A stretch of 52,631 bases of DNA from Acidimicrobiia bacterium. Lineage in GTDB: Bacteria; Actinomycetota; Acidimicrobiia; Spongiisociales; Spongiisociaceae. The notes under the pieces are model-generated. The model was given only the letters and a program-made list of their open reading frames with translations, was not told the DNA's origin and searched no databases. A program made the translations under genes and the position numbers. The DNA lies in assembly GCA_009841105.1 (NCBI GenBank), contig VXMM01000035.1:1-52631 (forward strand), in the 5' to 3' direction. This document shows positions 15,976-23,964 of this stretch, in pieces; within the stretch, counting starts at the first letter, position 1, and each line of letters opens with the position of its first letter.

Positions 15976-17190
15976 CTAACGGCTCAGGCTGATCAGTTGG
16001 TCGGCGATGGCGGCGAACCGGTCCGTTACCTCGGCGTACTCGGCGGCCGCCGCTCGCCGGGCGGTTCCGTCATCCGGTTCGGGGAGGCGGAGGCCCGCCA
16101 GTACGGCTTCGGCCAGCGTGACCAACTCACCGGTCAGCTCGACCGGTCCTCCTGGGCCGTCGTGGCGGTCGGCCAGTTCGTCTGGTGGAGTCAGGTCCCG
16201 GACCGTTGCTTCGAGCGTCCGGGTCCTTTCGATGAAGTCGACGAGTGCCGCCTCGGTCTGGCGGTAGGAAGCCCCGATGGCCCGCTGATCCTCCCAGGCC
16301 TGGTTGGCTTCGTTGAGGTCATCGAGGAGCCGGGTGGCCGTGCCTCCCAAGCCCGACAGTTGTTCGAGATACAGAGCCGCATCCTCTGCCAACCCGTCCG
16401 AGTCTGGTTCTGTGGCGCCGACTCCCAGTTCCGCGGCTTCGTCCCGCACCCGGTCGATCAATCCGTCCATCGCGGTGTTGAACTCCTTGGAGGCGACGTT
16501 GTAGTCGGCGAGGGCGGCCCTGCGGGCGGAACCGTCCTCGGGGTAGGGGAGCCGGAGTCCGGCCAGGACTGCCTCGGCCAGGGGGACCAGTCGGGCGGCC
16601 TGTTCGATCGGGCCGTCCGATGCTTCATGAAGTTCGGCCAGGGCGGGCGGGACCTCCAATGCGGCGGCCTGGCCTGCCAGAGCCCGGACGCCGACGATGA
16701 CGGTAGAGATGGCGTCAGCCGTCATCCGGAGGTCCGGTCCGGTCGAGAAGCGGTTGTCGAAAACCAGGTTGGTGGCCGCCATCTCCTCGACCAGGAGCGC
16801 CAGGGCCACCCGCGCCTCAGCCAGCCCGTTGGCGTATTCCGGACTTGCCGAATCGGCGAGTGTGGTGGTCGTCGTTGCGCCGGTAGTGGAGGTGGTGGCT
16901 GCGGTCGTATCGGCCAACGCCGTGGTTGTCGCAGGTGTGGTTGTCGCAGGTGTGGTTGTCGCAGGTGTGGTTGTTGTGGTGGGCGTGGTCGCGGTGGTGG
17001 TTGCCGGGGGCTGCGGGGTTGTCGTTGTCTCCTCCGTGGCGGCCGTCGCGGCCGTTGCTGCGGCCGTATCGGATGCGATCGTCGTGGCAGACCCGAGGTC
17101 GCCACCTCTATCCCGGTTGACGATGACGAATACCAGAACCGCCACGAGTACCAGGCCCAGGATGACCTGGCCCAGCGCCCGTCTCCTCAT
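15976..17190 (-). CDS. Membrane-anchored Thr-rich protein with internally duplicated helical domain, function unknown
   Basis: A 404-aa protein: a short basic start, one membrane segment (about 7-24), a Thr/Ala/Pro-rich stalk (about 35-120), then an extracellular helical region. Two stretches in this region are clearly duplicated: LVPLAEAVLAGLRLPYPEDG and LVTLAEAVLAGLRLPEPDDG, each followed by ARRAA and an aromatic-rich helix, about 140 residues apart. The stalk contains a triplicated 15-bp DNA unit. I do not recognise the family. It probably sits on the outer face of the membrane with the stalk spanning the wall. Confidence 0.75.
   Translation of the reverse strand: MRRRALGQVILGLVLVAVLVFVIVNRDRGGDLGSATTIASDTAAATAATAATEETTTTPQPPATTTATTPTTTTTPATTTPATTTPATTTALADTTAATTSTTGATTTTTLADSASPEYANGLAEARVALALLVEEMAATNLVFDNRFSTGPDLRMTADAISTVIVGVRALAGQAAALEVPPALAELHEASDGPIEQAARLVPLAEAVLAGLRLPYPEDGSARRAALADYNVASKEFNTAMDGLIDRVRDEAAELGVGATEPDSDGLAEDAALYLEQLSGLGGTATRLLDDLNEANQAWEDQRAIGASYRQTEAALVDFIERTRTLEATVRDLTPPDELADRHDGPGGPVELTGELVTLAEAVLAGLRLPEPDDGTARRAAAAEYAEVTDRFAAIADQLISLSR
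16922..16966. repeat. Three tandem copies of a 15-bp unit in the Thr-rich stalk
   Basis: GTGGTTGTCGCAGGT is repeated exactly three times (16922, 16937, 16952), encoding PATTT x3 on the minus strand. The exactness suggests recent slippage; stalk length may vary between strains. Confidence 0.9.
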
Positions 17191-17401
17191 ACTCGACCTC
17201 TCCGATCAGCAACCCGTGTCCCATGGCCGGCCGTTCAGGCGCTCTCTGTCCGCTTTCGGGTGCCCAAGGGATCCGGAGGCCGATCCTATTCGCGTAACCG
17301 GGCCGGATGGTGCCAATCATCATCGTTACGCCCCGCCGCCGCCTCGGGCCCGGTGCTTTGATAGATTCGGCAGGGAGTAGCCGAGAGCCTGGAGGTGCGG
17401 C

Positions 17402-17767
17402 GTGATCAAACTCATAGGGACGGCCTACAAGAGAGACGACTTCTCGAAGGAGCAGTTCTTCGACTACTGGTTCGATGTCCACGCTCCGATCTCGGCGCAG
17501 CTTCCGGGACTGCGTGGTTACGTGGTGTCCGAGGTGGTGAGCAAGCTCGCCGGCGAGTTGGAGACCGAGGCCTTCGTGGAGCAGTGGTATGACGATGAGG
17601 CGGCCTGGGACCGGGCCTCGGCGACCGAACAGGCGGCCGCCGCCTGGGAGGACGTGGGCCGCTACGCCAAGACGACCGGTACGTTCTGGGTGGTGAAGGA
17701 GCATGTCATCGTGCCCCCGCCGGACCGGGGGCCCGGGTTGGCCTCGACATGGGAGAAGGGATCGTGA
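17402..17767 (+). CDS. EthD-domain (dimeric alpha/beta barrel) protein
   Basis: A 121-aa protein with the EthD pattern: MIKLIGTAYKRDDFSKEQFFDYWFDVHAPI (first strand and helix with the conserved D-x-H) and a GYVVSEVV strand, then a FVEQWYDD segment. EthD-like proteins are small dimeric ferredoxin-like folds found with oxygenases and dehydrogenases of ring or ether degradation; many lack a proven reaction. GTG 17402 is chosen, with CTGGAGGTG just upstream. Its stop overlaps the start of the SDR gene (GTGA), so the two are coupled. Confidence 0.8.
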   Translation: MIKLIGTAYKRDDFSKEQFFDYWFDVHAPISAQLPGLRGYVVSEVVSKLAGELETEAFVEQWYDDEAAWDRASATEQAAAAWEDVGRYAKTTGTFWVVKEHVIVPPPDRGPGLASTWEKGS

Positions 17768-18549
17768 GGAGGTTCAAGGGCAAGAACGTCTTCGTCACCG
17801 GCGCCGGCAGCGGGTTCGGGAGGCGCACGGCTCAACGGTTTGCCGAAGAAGGCGCCCACCACGTCTACCTGGTGGACTACAACCAGGAACGTCTGGACGC
17901 CACGGCCCCGTCCATCGAGGCCCATGGTGCGGTGCCGCACAAGATCTGCCTGGACATGGCGGACATGGACAATTGCGTAGATGCCGTGGCACAGGCGCTG
18001 GGGGTCGATCCCAAGCTCGACGTGATGGTGTCCAACGCCGCCGCGTGGGCGGATGCACAGTTCATCGATATGTCGACCGAGGACTGGCGGCGAATTATGG
18101 CGGTCAACCTCGACGCTTACTTCGTGCTGGCGCGGGAGGCGGCCAGGGCCATGCGGGACACCGGAGGCGGCGTGATCCTGTTCACCGCCTCGATCGTCTC
18201 GCTCGGCCATGGGCGTGGCTTCACCGCCTATTGCGTGTCGAAGTCTGGGCTCGTTTCTCTGGCCAGGGCCATCGCGGTGGAGTGCGCACCCTACGGGATC
18301 AGGGCGAACTGCGTCAGCCCGGGGCCGGCCGACACCCAGCAGTCGGTGGACCTGGTGGGAGAGGAACTGATGGACAAGTGGCGGCAGGAAGGCTTCCCGG
18401 TCGTACCTGCCAACCGCCTGGCCGACGATTTAGACATCGCCGAGGCGTTCCTCTACCTGGCTTCCGATGCCGCCAAGTACGTCAGCGGAGTCAATCTGAT
18501 CGTCGACGGCGCCCTCACTGCCCAGACCTACGACGTCCCGGACAACTGA
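17764..18549 (+). CDS. SDR family oxidoreductase coupled to EthD protein
   Basis: A short-chain dehydrogenase of about 261 aa: TGAGSGFGRR Rossmann motif near the start, SNAA in place of NNAG, Ser in LFTASIVS, the catalytic Tyr-Lys pair in AYCVSKSG, then NCVSPGPADT and a VSGVNLIVDGALTAQ C-terminus. I prefer GTG 17764: it has GGAGAAGGG 4-12 bases upstream and overlaps the EthD stop, while ATG 17749 lacks a ribosome site. The substrate is unknown. A 53-bp repeat begins 8 bases after the stop. Confidence 0.88.
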   Translation: MRRFKGKNVFVTGAGSGFGRRTAQRFAEEGAHHVYLVDYNQERLDATAPSIEAHGAVPHKICLDMADMDNCVDAVAQALGVDPKLDVMVSNAAAWADAQFIDMSTEDWRRIMAVNLDAYFVLAREAARAMRDTGGGVILFTASIVSLGHGRGFTAYCVSKSGLVSLARAIAVECAPYGIRANCVSPGPADTQQSVDLVGEELMDKWRQEGFPVVPANRLADDLDIAEAFLYLASDAAKYVSGVNLIVDGALTAQTYDVPDN

Positions 18550-18556
18550 AACTGCT

Positions 18557-18609
18557 CTAGGGCGTGTTGGCGCTATGAGCACTGGCTTGTTATCGAGGGT
18601 CCCGTGGTC
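18557..18609. repeat. 53-bp CTAG-ended repeat, copy 1
   Basis: The reverse complement of this block aligns without gaps to 36002-36054. The most conserved parts are the CTAGGGCGTGTT end, CGCT..GAGC in the middle, and GGGTCCCGTGGTC versus its counterpart at the other end. It lies 8 bases after the SDR stop and abuts a decayed copy of the other CTAG family. It may be the terminal repeat of an insertion sequence. Confidence 0.65.
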
Positions 18610-18683
18610 GGTCTGTGGGCGGCGGTGGGACATGGCGGTTCAGAGCACGCCGGCGCAACGTAGAACGACCATGCTCAACTAGC
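18604..18683. repeat. Decayed copy of the MITE-like family (short form)
   Basis: GTGGTCGGTCTGTG, GGCGGTG, ACATGGCGG, CAGAGCACGCCGG and a terminal CAACTAG follow the same order as in the 75-bp copy at 9072-9146, with scattered substitutions. It is too diverged to be active. It overlaps the 53-bp repeat by six bases. Confidence 0.5.
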
Positions 18684-18777
18684 TGGTCGGGCCAGGGGCG
18701 GGCGCCAGTCCGTAGTGGGAAGACGGAGTGTGGGGCCAGGGTTCGAGGGCGGATCGACCACTACCCTCCCCACCGGT

Positions 18778-20211
18778 ATGAGAAGCGGAGCCGGGCCACG
18801 TACGATCGCGATCGCGGGTGCGTGGATGTTGCTCCTGGCTGGCCTCGCGGGATGCTCCGCGGAGCAGCCCGTACCGCCGACCGAACCGGTCGCCACGTCC
18901 TCGACGACCACCCTCCCACCGGCGCCGACCACGTCGACCAGCCCGCCGGCTACCTCCACCACGACCACCACCGTCCCCACGACGACCACCACCACGCCGG
19001 TTCCGTGGCGGATTCCCTCCGATCAGGTTGCTCACGTCGAAGAGCTGGTCGCCACAGTCGAGGCTCTCCGGGGTCGCTCATTCGAAGAGCGACCGTGGGT
19101 GGACATCATCAGCGCCGACGAGTATCCGATCCGGCACTCGGCTGCCGCAGGCCCCGGCTTCGGCCCCTACGAGATGGGCTATCTAACAGCCTTCTTCGAG
19201 TTGCTGGGAATGGTTTCGCCCGGCACCGACTTGGCCGCCTTCTACGCACGGCACGAGAACGCGCCCCCCGGGCCCTTCTACGACCCGGTCGAGAGGGAGG
19301 TGCTGATCCCTGAACATCTGCTCCCGCTGGATGACTACCAGAGCCTGGTAATGGTCGGAGAACTGACCAAGGCCATGTCCCACCAGCACCATCCGTCGCT
19401 GGTGGAGGCCATTGTCGCCATCGACGGGGGCGACGTCGATCGCTCGGCGGCCCACCGCGCCTTGCTGGAGGGAGAAGCGATCCTGGTCCAGACGTTGTAC
19501 ATCGAGTCCTTGCCGCCGGAGCGGCGAGCAGTCATTGCCGACCAAGCGCGCGTAGCCGCGGAGGCTGCATACTCGGATGGGGGTTCCGGGCTCTCTCCGG
19601 AGGAGGCCCCTCGGCTCATGGTGGAAACGGCTCGCTTCCCCACCTGGGCCGGCGCATCCCTGGTCATCGACCTGTACCGGCAAGGGGGTTTCAATGCCCT
19701 CGATCAGGCCCTCGACCTTCCGCCCGAGACCACCGAGCAGGTTCTCCACCCGGATCGCTACCGGGCCCTGGAGCCCGCGGTGGAGATGGATCCGTTCGGG
19801 CTGGTGGTAAGCGGCTACGAGGTGGTTGCTGAGGGGACCTGGGGCGAGTTGCGCTGGCGTGGTCTCCTGGCTCATCATGGCGACCAGGTCAACGCCGCCC
19901 GAGCCGCCGAGGGGTGGGGCGGGGACCGTTACCAGCTGCTGTGGGCACCGGACTCCGGGAAGCTGGCTTTCGCAGTCCGGCTGGCGGCTGACTCCTTCGT
20001 GGACGAGTCGGAAGTGAACGCCGCCGTTCGGGACCTGATCACGACGGGGATGGATGTGGGCGACTCCCGGGTGGTGGACACCGCCACCGAGTGGGAGGGC
20101 GCCGACTACGCGATGATCTCTTGGGACGTGGGTGTGATCACCTGGGTGGTTGCGTCCGACACGGAGGTGGGACGCCAGATCGCTGCCCAACTCGGGGTCA
20201 ACCTCGCATGA
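18778..20211 (+). CDS. Lipoprotein resembling a metallopeptidase with a degenerate HExxH site
   Basis: A 477-aa secreted lipoprotein: signal and lipobox LAGLAGC (Cys26), a Thr/Pro-rich stalk to about residue 76, then a helical globular domain. Residues 194-205 read GELTKAMSHQHH, followed by ALLEGEA at 228-234. In related surface proteins (for example the Hvo_1808-like group) the equivalent stretch is HELxHALQDQHF followed by ALVEGDA, a zinc-peptidase-like site; here the first His and the second zinc-binding His are gone. I therefore read it as a binding or scaffold relative. ATG 18778 is chosen because it starts a normal lipoprotein signal; GTG 18715 is also open. Confidence 0.7.
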   Translation: MRSGAGPRTIAIAGAWMLLLAGLAGCSAEQPVPPTEPVATSSTTTLPPAPTTSTSPPATSTTTTTVPTTTTTTPVPWRIPSDQVAHVEELVATVEALRGRSFEERPWVDIISADEYPIRHSAAAGPGFGPYEMGYLTAFFELLGMVSPGTDLAAFYARHENAPPGPFYDPVEREVLIPEHLLPLDDYQSLVMVGELTKAMSHQHHPSLVEAIVAIDGGDVDRSAAHRALLEGEAILVQTLYIESLPPERRAVIADQARVAAEAAYSDGGSGLSPEEAPRLMVETARFPTWAGASLVIDLYRQGGFNALDQALDLPPETTEQVLHPDRYRALEPAVEMDPFGLVVSGYEVVAEGTWGELRWRGLLAHHGDQVNAARAAEGWGGDRYQLLWAPDSGKLAFAVRLAADSFVDESEVNAAVRDLITTGMDVGDSRVVDTATEWEGADYAMISWDVGVITWVVASDTEVGRQIAAQLGVNLA

Positions 20212-20221
20212 AACGCTGTCG

Positions 20222-21046
20222 ATGAGCGGCCGGTTGGTCCTGTGCGCCACGCCGATCGGCCATCTTGGTGACGCCTCACCGCGGCTGGCGGAGGCATTGG
20301 CCGAGGCTGACGTCATCTTGTCGGAGGACACCCGCCGGGCCCGGGTCCTGCTGAACCACCTGGGAGTGGAGAACCGCCCTGAGTCCTACCACGCCGGCAA
20401 CGAGGCGGAGAGGGCCGGCCGGCTGGCGCAGCTTCTCGAGGAGGGCGCGTCGGTGGCACTGATCTCCGACGCCGGTACCCCGGCAGTCGCCGACCCCGGC
20501 CTCTCCGCGGTTCGCATCGCCCGCGAGGTGGGGGCCGAGGTGTCTGTCGTCCCCGGTCCGAGCGCGGTGGTGGCCGCGCTGGCCGTTTCCGGGCTCCCGT
20601 CCGAACGGTTCGTGTTCGAAGGATTTCTGCCTCGTCGGGGCACGGGGCGCTCCGCACGCCTGGCCGCGCTGGCGGCCGAAGTCCGTACCATCGTGCTGTT
20701 CTCCGCCACAGCGCGGGTGGTGGAGGACCTGTCCGCCCTGGGCGGGGCATTGGGTGAGGACCGGCAAGTCACGATTTCCCGGGAACTGACCAAGGCGCAC
20801 GAAGAAGTGTGGTCGGGCACTCTCGGAGAGGCGGTGGAGGAGTGGAGCAGCAGGCGGCCACTCGGGGAGTTCACGCTGGTGGTGCAGGGAAGTCCTGGCC
20901 GGGTTACCCCCATCGAGAGGGCAGTCGGCGAGATCAACGCCCGCATCGAAGCGGGGGAGCCCATGTCGGAAGCGGTACGGCGGGTGGCGGACGGGCTGGG
21001 GATGTCCCGGCGGACTCTCTACGAGGCGGTCCTCCGCCAGGAGTGA
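20222..21046 (+). CDS. rsmI: 16S rRNA (cytidine1402-2'-O)-methyltransferase
   Basis: A 274-aa tetrapyrrole-methylase-fold protein with LCATPIGHLGDASPR at the N-terminus, EDTRRARVLL, YHAGNEAER (commonly SYHEHNE), the ALISDAGTPAVADPG signature and VVPGPSAVVAAL; it ends with a small helix-turn-helix-like RsmI C-terminal part. It uses SAM to 2'-O-methylate C1402 in the ribosomal P site. ATG 20222 begins exactly where conservation starts, 11 bases after the lipoprotein stop. Confidence 0.93.
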   Translation: MSGRLVLCATPIGHLGDASPRLAEALAEADVILSEDTRRARVLLNHLGVENRPESYHAGNEAERAGRLAQLLEEGASVALISDAGTPAVADPGLSAVRIAREVGAEVSVVPGPSAVVAALAVSGLPSERFVFEGFLPRRGTGRSARLAALAAEVRTIVLFSATARVVEDLSALGGALGEDRQVTISRELTKAHEEVWSGTLGEAVEEWSSRRPLGEFTLVVQGSPGRVTPIERAVGEINARIEAGEPMSEAVRRVADGLGMSRRTLYEAVLRQE

Positions 21047-21067
21047 TCCGACTCGGCATCAGGGCGA

Positions 21068-21320
21068 GATTTTCGCGTTCTGGCAGAAAAGGGTTGAATC
21101 TGTCACAGGCTTGCTATACGTTGCCTATCGCCAAGCACCTACACCGGCCGATGAGAGAGACCGATCGGAGCGGCCGGCCCGAGGGGAACATTCAAGGCTT
21201 CATGGAGCGAACCGCCGATCATCCGGCACAGTCCGGGCATGGCCGACCACGCTCCAACAGGATGGATGGTGGCGGGGGCAGGGCCCGGTGCGGAGCACCG
21301 GATTTTCGCGTTTTCGAACT
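21068..21320 (+). ncRNA. Candidate non-coding element, copy B
   Basis: The block is bounded by a 12-bp direct repeat GATTTTCGCGTT (21068-21079 and 21301-21312). It carries the 17-base box GGGTTGAATCTGTCACA (21091-21107) and the 3' block GGATGGTGGC..GGGGG..GGGCCCGGTG (21264-21290) that are shared with 1291-1508. TTGAAT followed by TATACG after 15 bases is promoter-like. A 7-bp GC stem followed by ATTTT closes it. A transcript of roughly 170-190 nt would fit. It could equally be a decayed repeat element. Confidence 0.4.
21285..21306 (+). terminator. Intrinsic terminator-like hairpin
   Basis: CCGGTGC-GGA-GCACCGG (21285-21301) is a perfect 7-bp stem with a 3-base loop, followed by ATTTTCGCGTTTT. 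It would end transcripts from rsmI or from the candidate RNA before tatD. Confidence 0.6.
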
Positions 21321-21329
21321 TTGGGCGGA

Positions 21330-21349
21330 GGGCGTCATATATGACGCCC
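21330..21349. promoter_or_regulatory. 20-bp perfect palindrome upstream of tatD
   Basis: GGGCGTCATATATGACGCCC is fully self-complementary and lies 90 bases before tatD. Its right half continues into a 26-bp unit that is repeated 35 bases downstream. It is a candidate binding site for a dimeric regulator. Confidence 0.5.
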
Positions 21350-21398
21350 TGATCCTCAGGTTCACCGCACCGTATATGACGTTCTGATCCTCAGGTTC
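21338..21398. repeat. Direct repeat of 26 bp upstream of tatD
   Basis: The 26-bp units at 21338-21363 and 21373-21398 start with TATATGACG and end with CTGATCCTCAGGTTC; they differ at two positions. The second unit is 40 bases before the tatD start. Confidence 0.8.
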
Positions 21399-21438
21399 CA
21401 AGTATCGGCAACCTCCGGCCCGTCGCTACCCTCGCGCC

Positions 21439-22188
21439 ATGGCCGAATGGGTTGATACGCACTGCCATCTCCAACTGGATACCCGTGACCCCGACATCCT
21501 CCTCAGCCGGGCCGGACATGTGCGATACGTGGTGGTGCCCGGGGTGGACGTGGCTTCCAGCATCGCTGCCCGCGAGATCGCTCTAGGGGCACCCGGGCGG
21601 GCCTTCTACGCCGCCGGGTTGCATCCGCACGAAGCTGATCGCTGGAACACCGAACGGGACGGGCTCCTGCCGCTCATGGAGGGAGCCGTAGCCATTGGTG
21701 AGACCGGCCTGGACTTCTACCGCAACCTCTCGTCCGCTGAGGCACAGGTGGAGAGCTTTCTGGAGCATCATCGGATAGCGGAGCAGATGTCCAAGCCGCT
21801 GATCGTTCATTGCCGGGACGCATTTCGACAGGTTTACGAGGTCCTCGAACGGTATGGGGCCGGTCCATGGATCGTGCTTCATTGCTGGACCGGTGGGCCG
21901 AAGTGGTCCAAGCGGTTCCTTGAGATGGGCGTCACCTTCTCGTTCGCCGGACCGGTCACCTACGAGGGGGGCGATACGATCCGGCGGGCGGCCGCGGTCA
22001 TCCCTCCTGAACGGGTGGTGGTCGAGACCGACGCGCCGTATATGGCCCCGGAGCCCCATCGGCGAGGCCCGAACGAGCCCCGCTACGTCAGCCTGACTGG
22101 AGAAGCTCTGGCCCGTATATGGGGCATGGACACAACGGAGGTGGCCCGGCTGACCACCGAACGCGCCATCAGCGTCTTCGACCTGTGA
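21439..22188 (+). CDS. tatD: TatD-family metal-dependent hydrolase (deoxyribonuclease)
   Basis: A 249-aa TIM-barrel amidohydrolase with metal-binding THCHLQLD at residues 7-14, GLHPHEA, AIGETGLDFYR with the bridging Glu, IVHCRDA, LHCWTGG, and ETDAPYMAPEP with the final catalytic Asp. TatD enzymes act as 3'-5' exonucleases in DNA repair and turnover. It is coupled to rsmA by a GTGA overlap; the usual actinobacterial upstream partner metG is not here. Confidence 0.92.
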   Translation: MAEWVDTHCHLQLDTRDPDILLSRAGHVRYVVVPGVDVASSIAAREIALGAPGRAFYAAGLHPHEADRWNTERDGLLPLMEGAVAIGETGLDFYRNLSSAEAQVESFLEHHRIAEQMSKPLIVHCRDAFRQVYEVLERYGAGPWIVLHCWTGGPKWSKRFLEMGVTFSFAGPVTYEGGDTIRRAAAVIPPERVVVETDAPYMAPEPHRRGPNEPRYVSLTGEALARIWGMDTTEVARLTTERAISVFDL

Positions 22189-23009
22189 GCCAGACCCGTT
22201 CCGAGATCGGAACTCTGTTGCGGCGGCATGCGGTCACGCCTCGCAAGGGGCTGGGGCAGCACTTCCTGGCCGATCGCAACCTGGTGGCCAAGATGGTGGA
22301 CCTGGCCGGCGATCCGGCACGGTCCAGGGCACTGGAGATCGGACCCGGTACCGGGACCATCACGCGGGCGCTTGCCGAGGCAGGGTTCGCGGTGACGGCC
22401 TACGAGATCGACGAGCGGCTCCGGCCGGTCTTGAAGGAGAGCCTGGCGGGCCTCGATGTGGACATGCGATTCCAGAACGCTGCCCGACTGGACATGAACG
22501 AGTTCGGCGCCGGAACCGACTGGGTGCTGGTGTCCAACCTTCCCTACCGACTGGGTACGTCGATCCTTCTGGAGCTCCTGCAGGAGGCGGCCGGTCTGGG
22601 CAGGTGCGTGGTGGTGGCCCAGCGAGAGGTCGCCGAGCGGCTCACGGCCGGTCCCGGATCCAAGGCCTATGGCTTGCCCAGCGTGATAACCGCCCTGTAC
22701 GGGCAGGCCCGGCTGGAGTTTCGCGTCCCTCCCCAGGTGTTCCTGCCGGCGCCCAAGGTCGACTCGGCGGCGGTGTCCATCCGGCGCGTCGCTCCTCCCG
22801 AACCAGTGCGAAGTCTGGCGGTCCGGATTGCTGCCGCAGCCTTCCGGAAACGGCGCAAGATGGTCCGCTCTTCGCTACGCGGCGTGCTCCCGGCTCCGGC
22901 GGAGGAGATCCTGGCGAGCACCGGGATCGATCCCACCAAGCGGGCCGAGGACCTGGATCACGGCGCCTACCTGTCCATAGCGTCCGCCATTCCACGAACA
23001 GACCAGTGA
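22185..23009 (+). CDS. rsmA: 16S rRNA (adenine1518/1519-N6)-dimethyltransferase
   Basis: A 274-aa KsgA/RsmA protein: GLGQHFLADRNLV at the start, SAM-binding EIGPGTGTITRALAEAG, the catalytic NLPY motif in LVSNLPYRLGT, VVVAQREVAERL, and the C-terminal FRKRRKMVRSSLRG helix. It dimethylates the two adenines in the helix-45 loop of 16S rRNA. The start is GTG 22185, overlapping the tatD stop. Its own TGA overlaps the ATG of ispE. Confidence 0.94.
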   Translation: MSQTRSEIGTLLRRHAVTPRKGLGQHFLADRNLVAKMVDLAGDPARSRALEIGPGTGTITRALAEAGFAVTAYEIDERLRPVLKESLAGLDVDMRFQNAARLDMNEFGAGTDWVLVSNLPYRLGTSILLELLQEAAGLGRCVVVAQREVAERLTAGPGSKAYGLPSVITALYGQARLEFRVPPQVFLPAPKVDSAAVSIRRVAPPEPVRSLAVRIAAAAFRKRRKMVRSSLRGVLPAPAEEILASTGIDPTKRAEDLDHGAYLSIASAIPRTDQ

Positions 23010-23872
23010 TGTCCTCGCGTCGGGCCCTGGCGCCCGCCAAGCTCAACCTGTCCCTCCACGTCCGGCGCATGGACTCCTCGGGGCTCCATCCCGTGCGTGG
23101 GCTCACCCTCTCGATCGACCGGAACGACATCCTGGACATGGCGCCGGCCGAATCTGATCACCTGGAGATCCATGGGGCCGACCTACCGACCGGTGATCAG
23201 AACCTGGTGTGGAAGGCGGTGTCCGCGCTTCGCAGCGGCCGGAGTGATCGTCCTCCGGTGAGGTTCGAGCTGTGGAAGCGGATTCCGGTGGCAGCCGGTC
23301 TGGCCGGCGGAAGCTCCGATGCGGCGGCCGCGTTGCTTCTCTACGGAAGCCTGGCTGGCCGGGACCGGGCTCATCTGTCACAGCCGGCGGCGGCGATAGG
23401 CGCCGACGTGAGCTTCTGCCTGCGAGGTGGCCTCAGGTGGATCGGAGGTTACGGGGAGCAGCTTGGCGACCGGCTGAATCTGGACGATGACTTCGTCCTG
23501 GTGGTTGCCGTTCCACCCTTCATGCTCGAGACGGCTCGCGTGTACTCAGCCTGGGATCGCCTGGGCGAGCCGGAGGGGCGGACCGTGAGCGGGACGGCCA
23601 TTCCTCCCGGCATCCGCCGCCACGGCCCGCTGGTCAACGATCTCTACCCGGCTGCGGTCTCGATCGAGCCGGATCTGGACGACTGGAGGGTCGAACTCAA
23701 GAGCCGCTGGGACCGGCCCGTGCTCATGTCAGGGAGCGGGCCCTCCCTCTATGCCTTCTTCCGCGATACGGCCGAGGCCGGCGAGGGGCTGGACCTGGTC
23801 CCCGAGGAAGCCAGAGGTGCCTTTGTCGCCGTGCCTCAGGACCGGGGGGCACACCTGGTCGAGGATGGATGA
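23009..23872 (+). CDS. ispE: 4-diphosphocytidyl-2-C-methyl-D-erythritol kinase
   Basis: A 287-aa GHMP kinase with the N-terminal APAKLNLSLHV motif (Lys10-type), the ATP loop PVAAGLAGGSSDAAAAL, IGADVSFCLRGG, and the C-terminal MSGSGPSLYAFF. It phosphorylates CDP-ME in the MEP isoprenoid pathway. ATG 23009 overlaps the rsmA stop, matching the conserved tatD-rsmA-ispE order in actinobacteria. A MITE-like copy separates it from tRNA-Gln. Confidence 0.94.
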   Translation: MSSRRALAPAKLNLSLHVRRMDSSGLHPVRGLTLSIDRNDILDMAPAESDHLEIHGADLPTGDQNLVWKAVSALRSGRSDRPPVRFELWKRIPVAAGLAGGSSDAAAALLLYGSLAGRDRAHLSQPAAAIGADVSFCLRGGLRWIGGYGEQLGDRLNLDDDFVLVVAVPPFMLETARVYSAWDRLGEPEGRTVSGTAIPPGIRRHGPLVNDLYPAAVSIEPDLDDWRVELKSRWDRPVLMSGSGPSLYAFFRDTAEAGEGLDLVPEEARGAFVAVPQDRGAHLVEDG

Positions 23873-23964
23873 TGAAAGGACCACGGACTTCCGGGAGACC
23901 GAACCCAGCCACAGCAGCCACAGAGATCGCACCGGTGGGCCGCCGTGCCACAGACAGACGCGGT

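Larger units (their letters stand above)
21047..21438. other. 392-bp gap without a protein gene
   Basis: Between rsmI and tatD no plausible protein frame exists. The gap contains non-coding element copy B with a promoter-like 5' end and a terminator-like 3' end, then a 20-bp perfect palindrome and a 26-bp direct repeat. These are listed separately. Confidence 0.7.

Noticed and set aside
16922-16966. CRISPR-like short tandem repeat
   Set aside because: The 15-bp units are contiguous, without spacers, and encode PATTT inside a gene.
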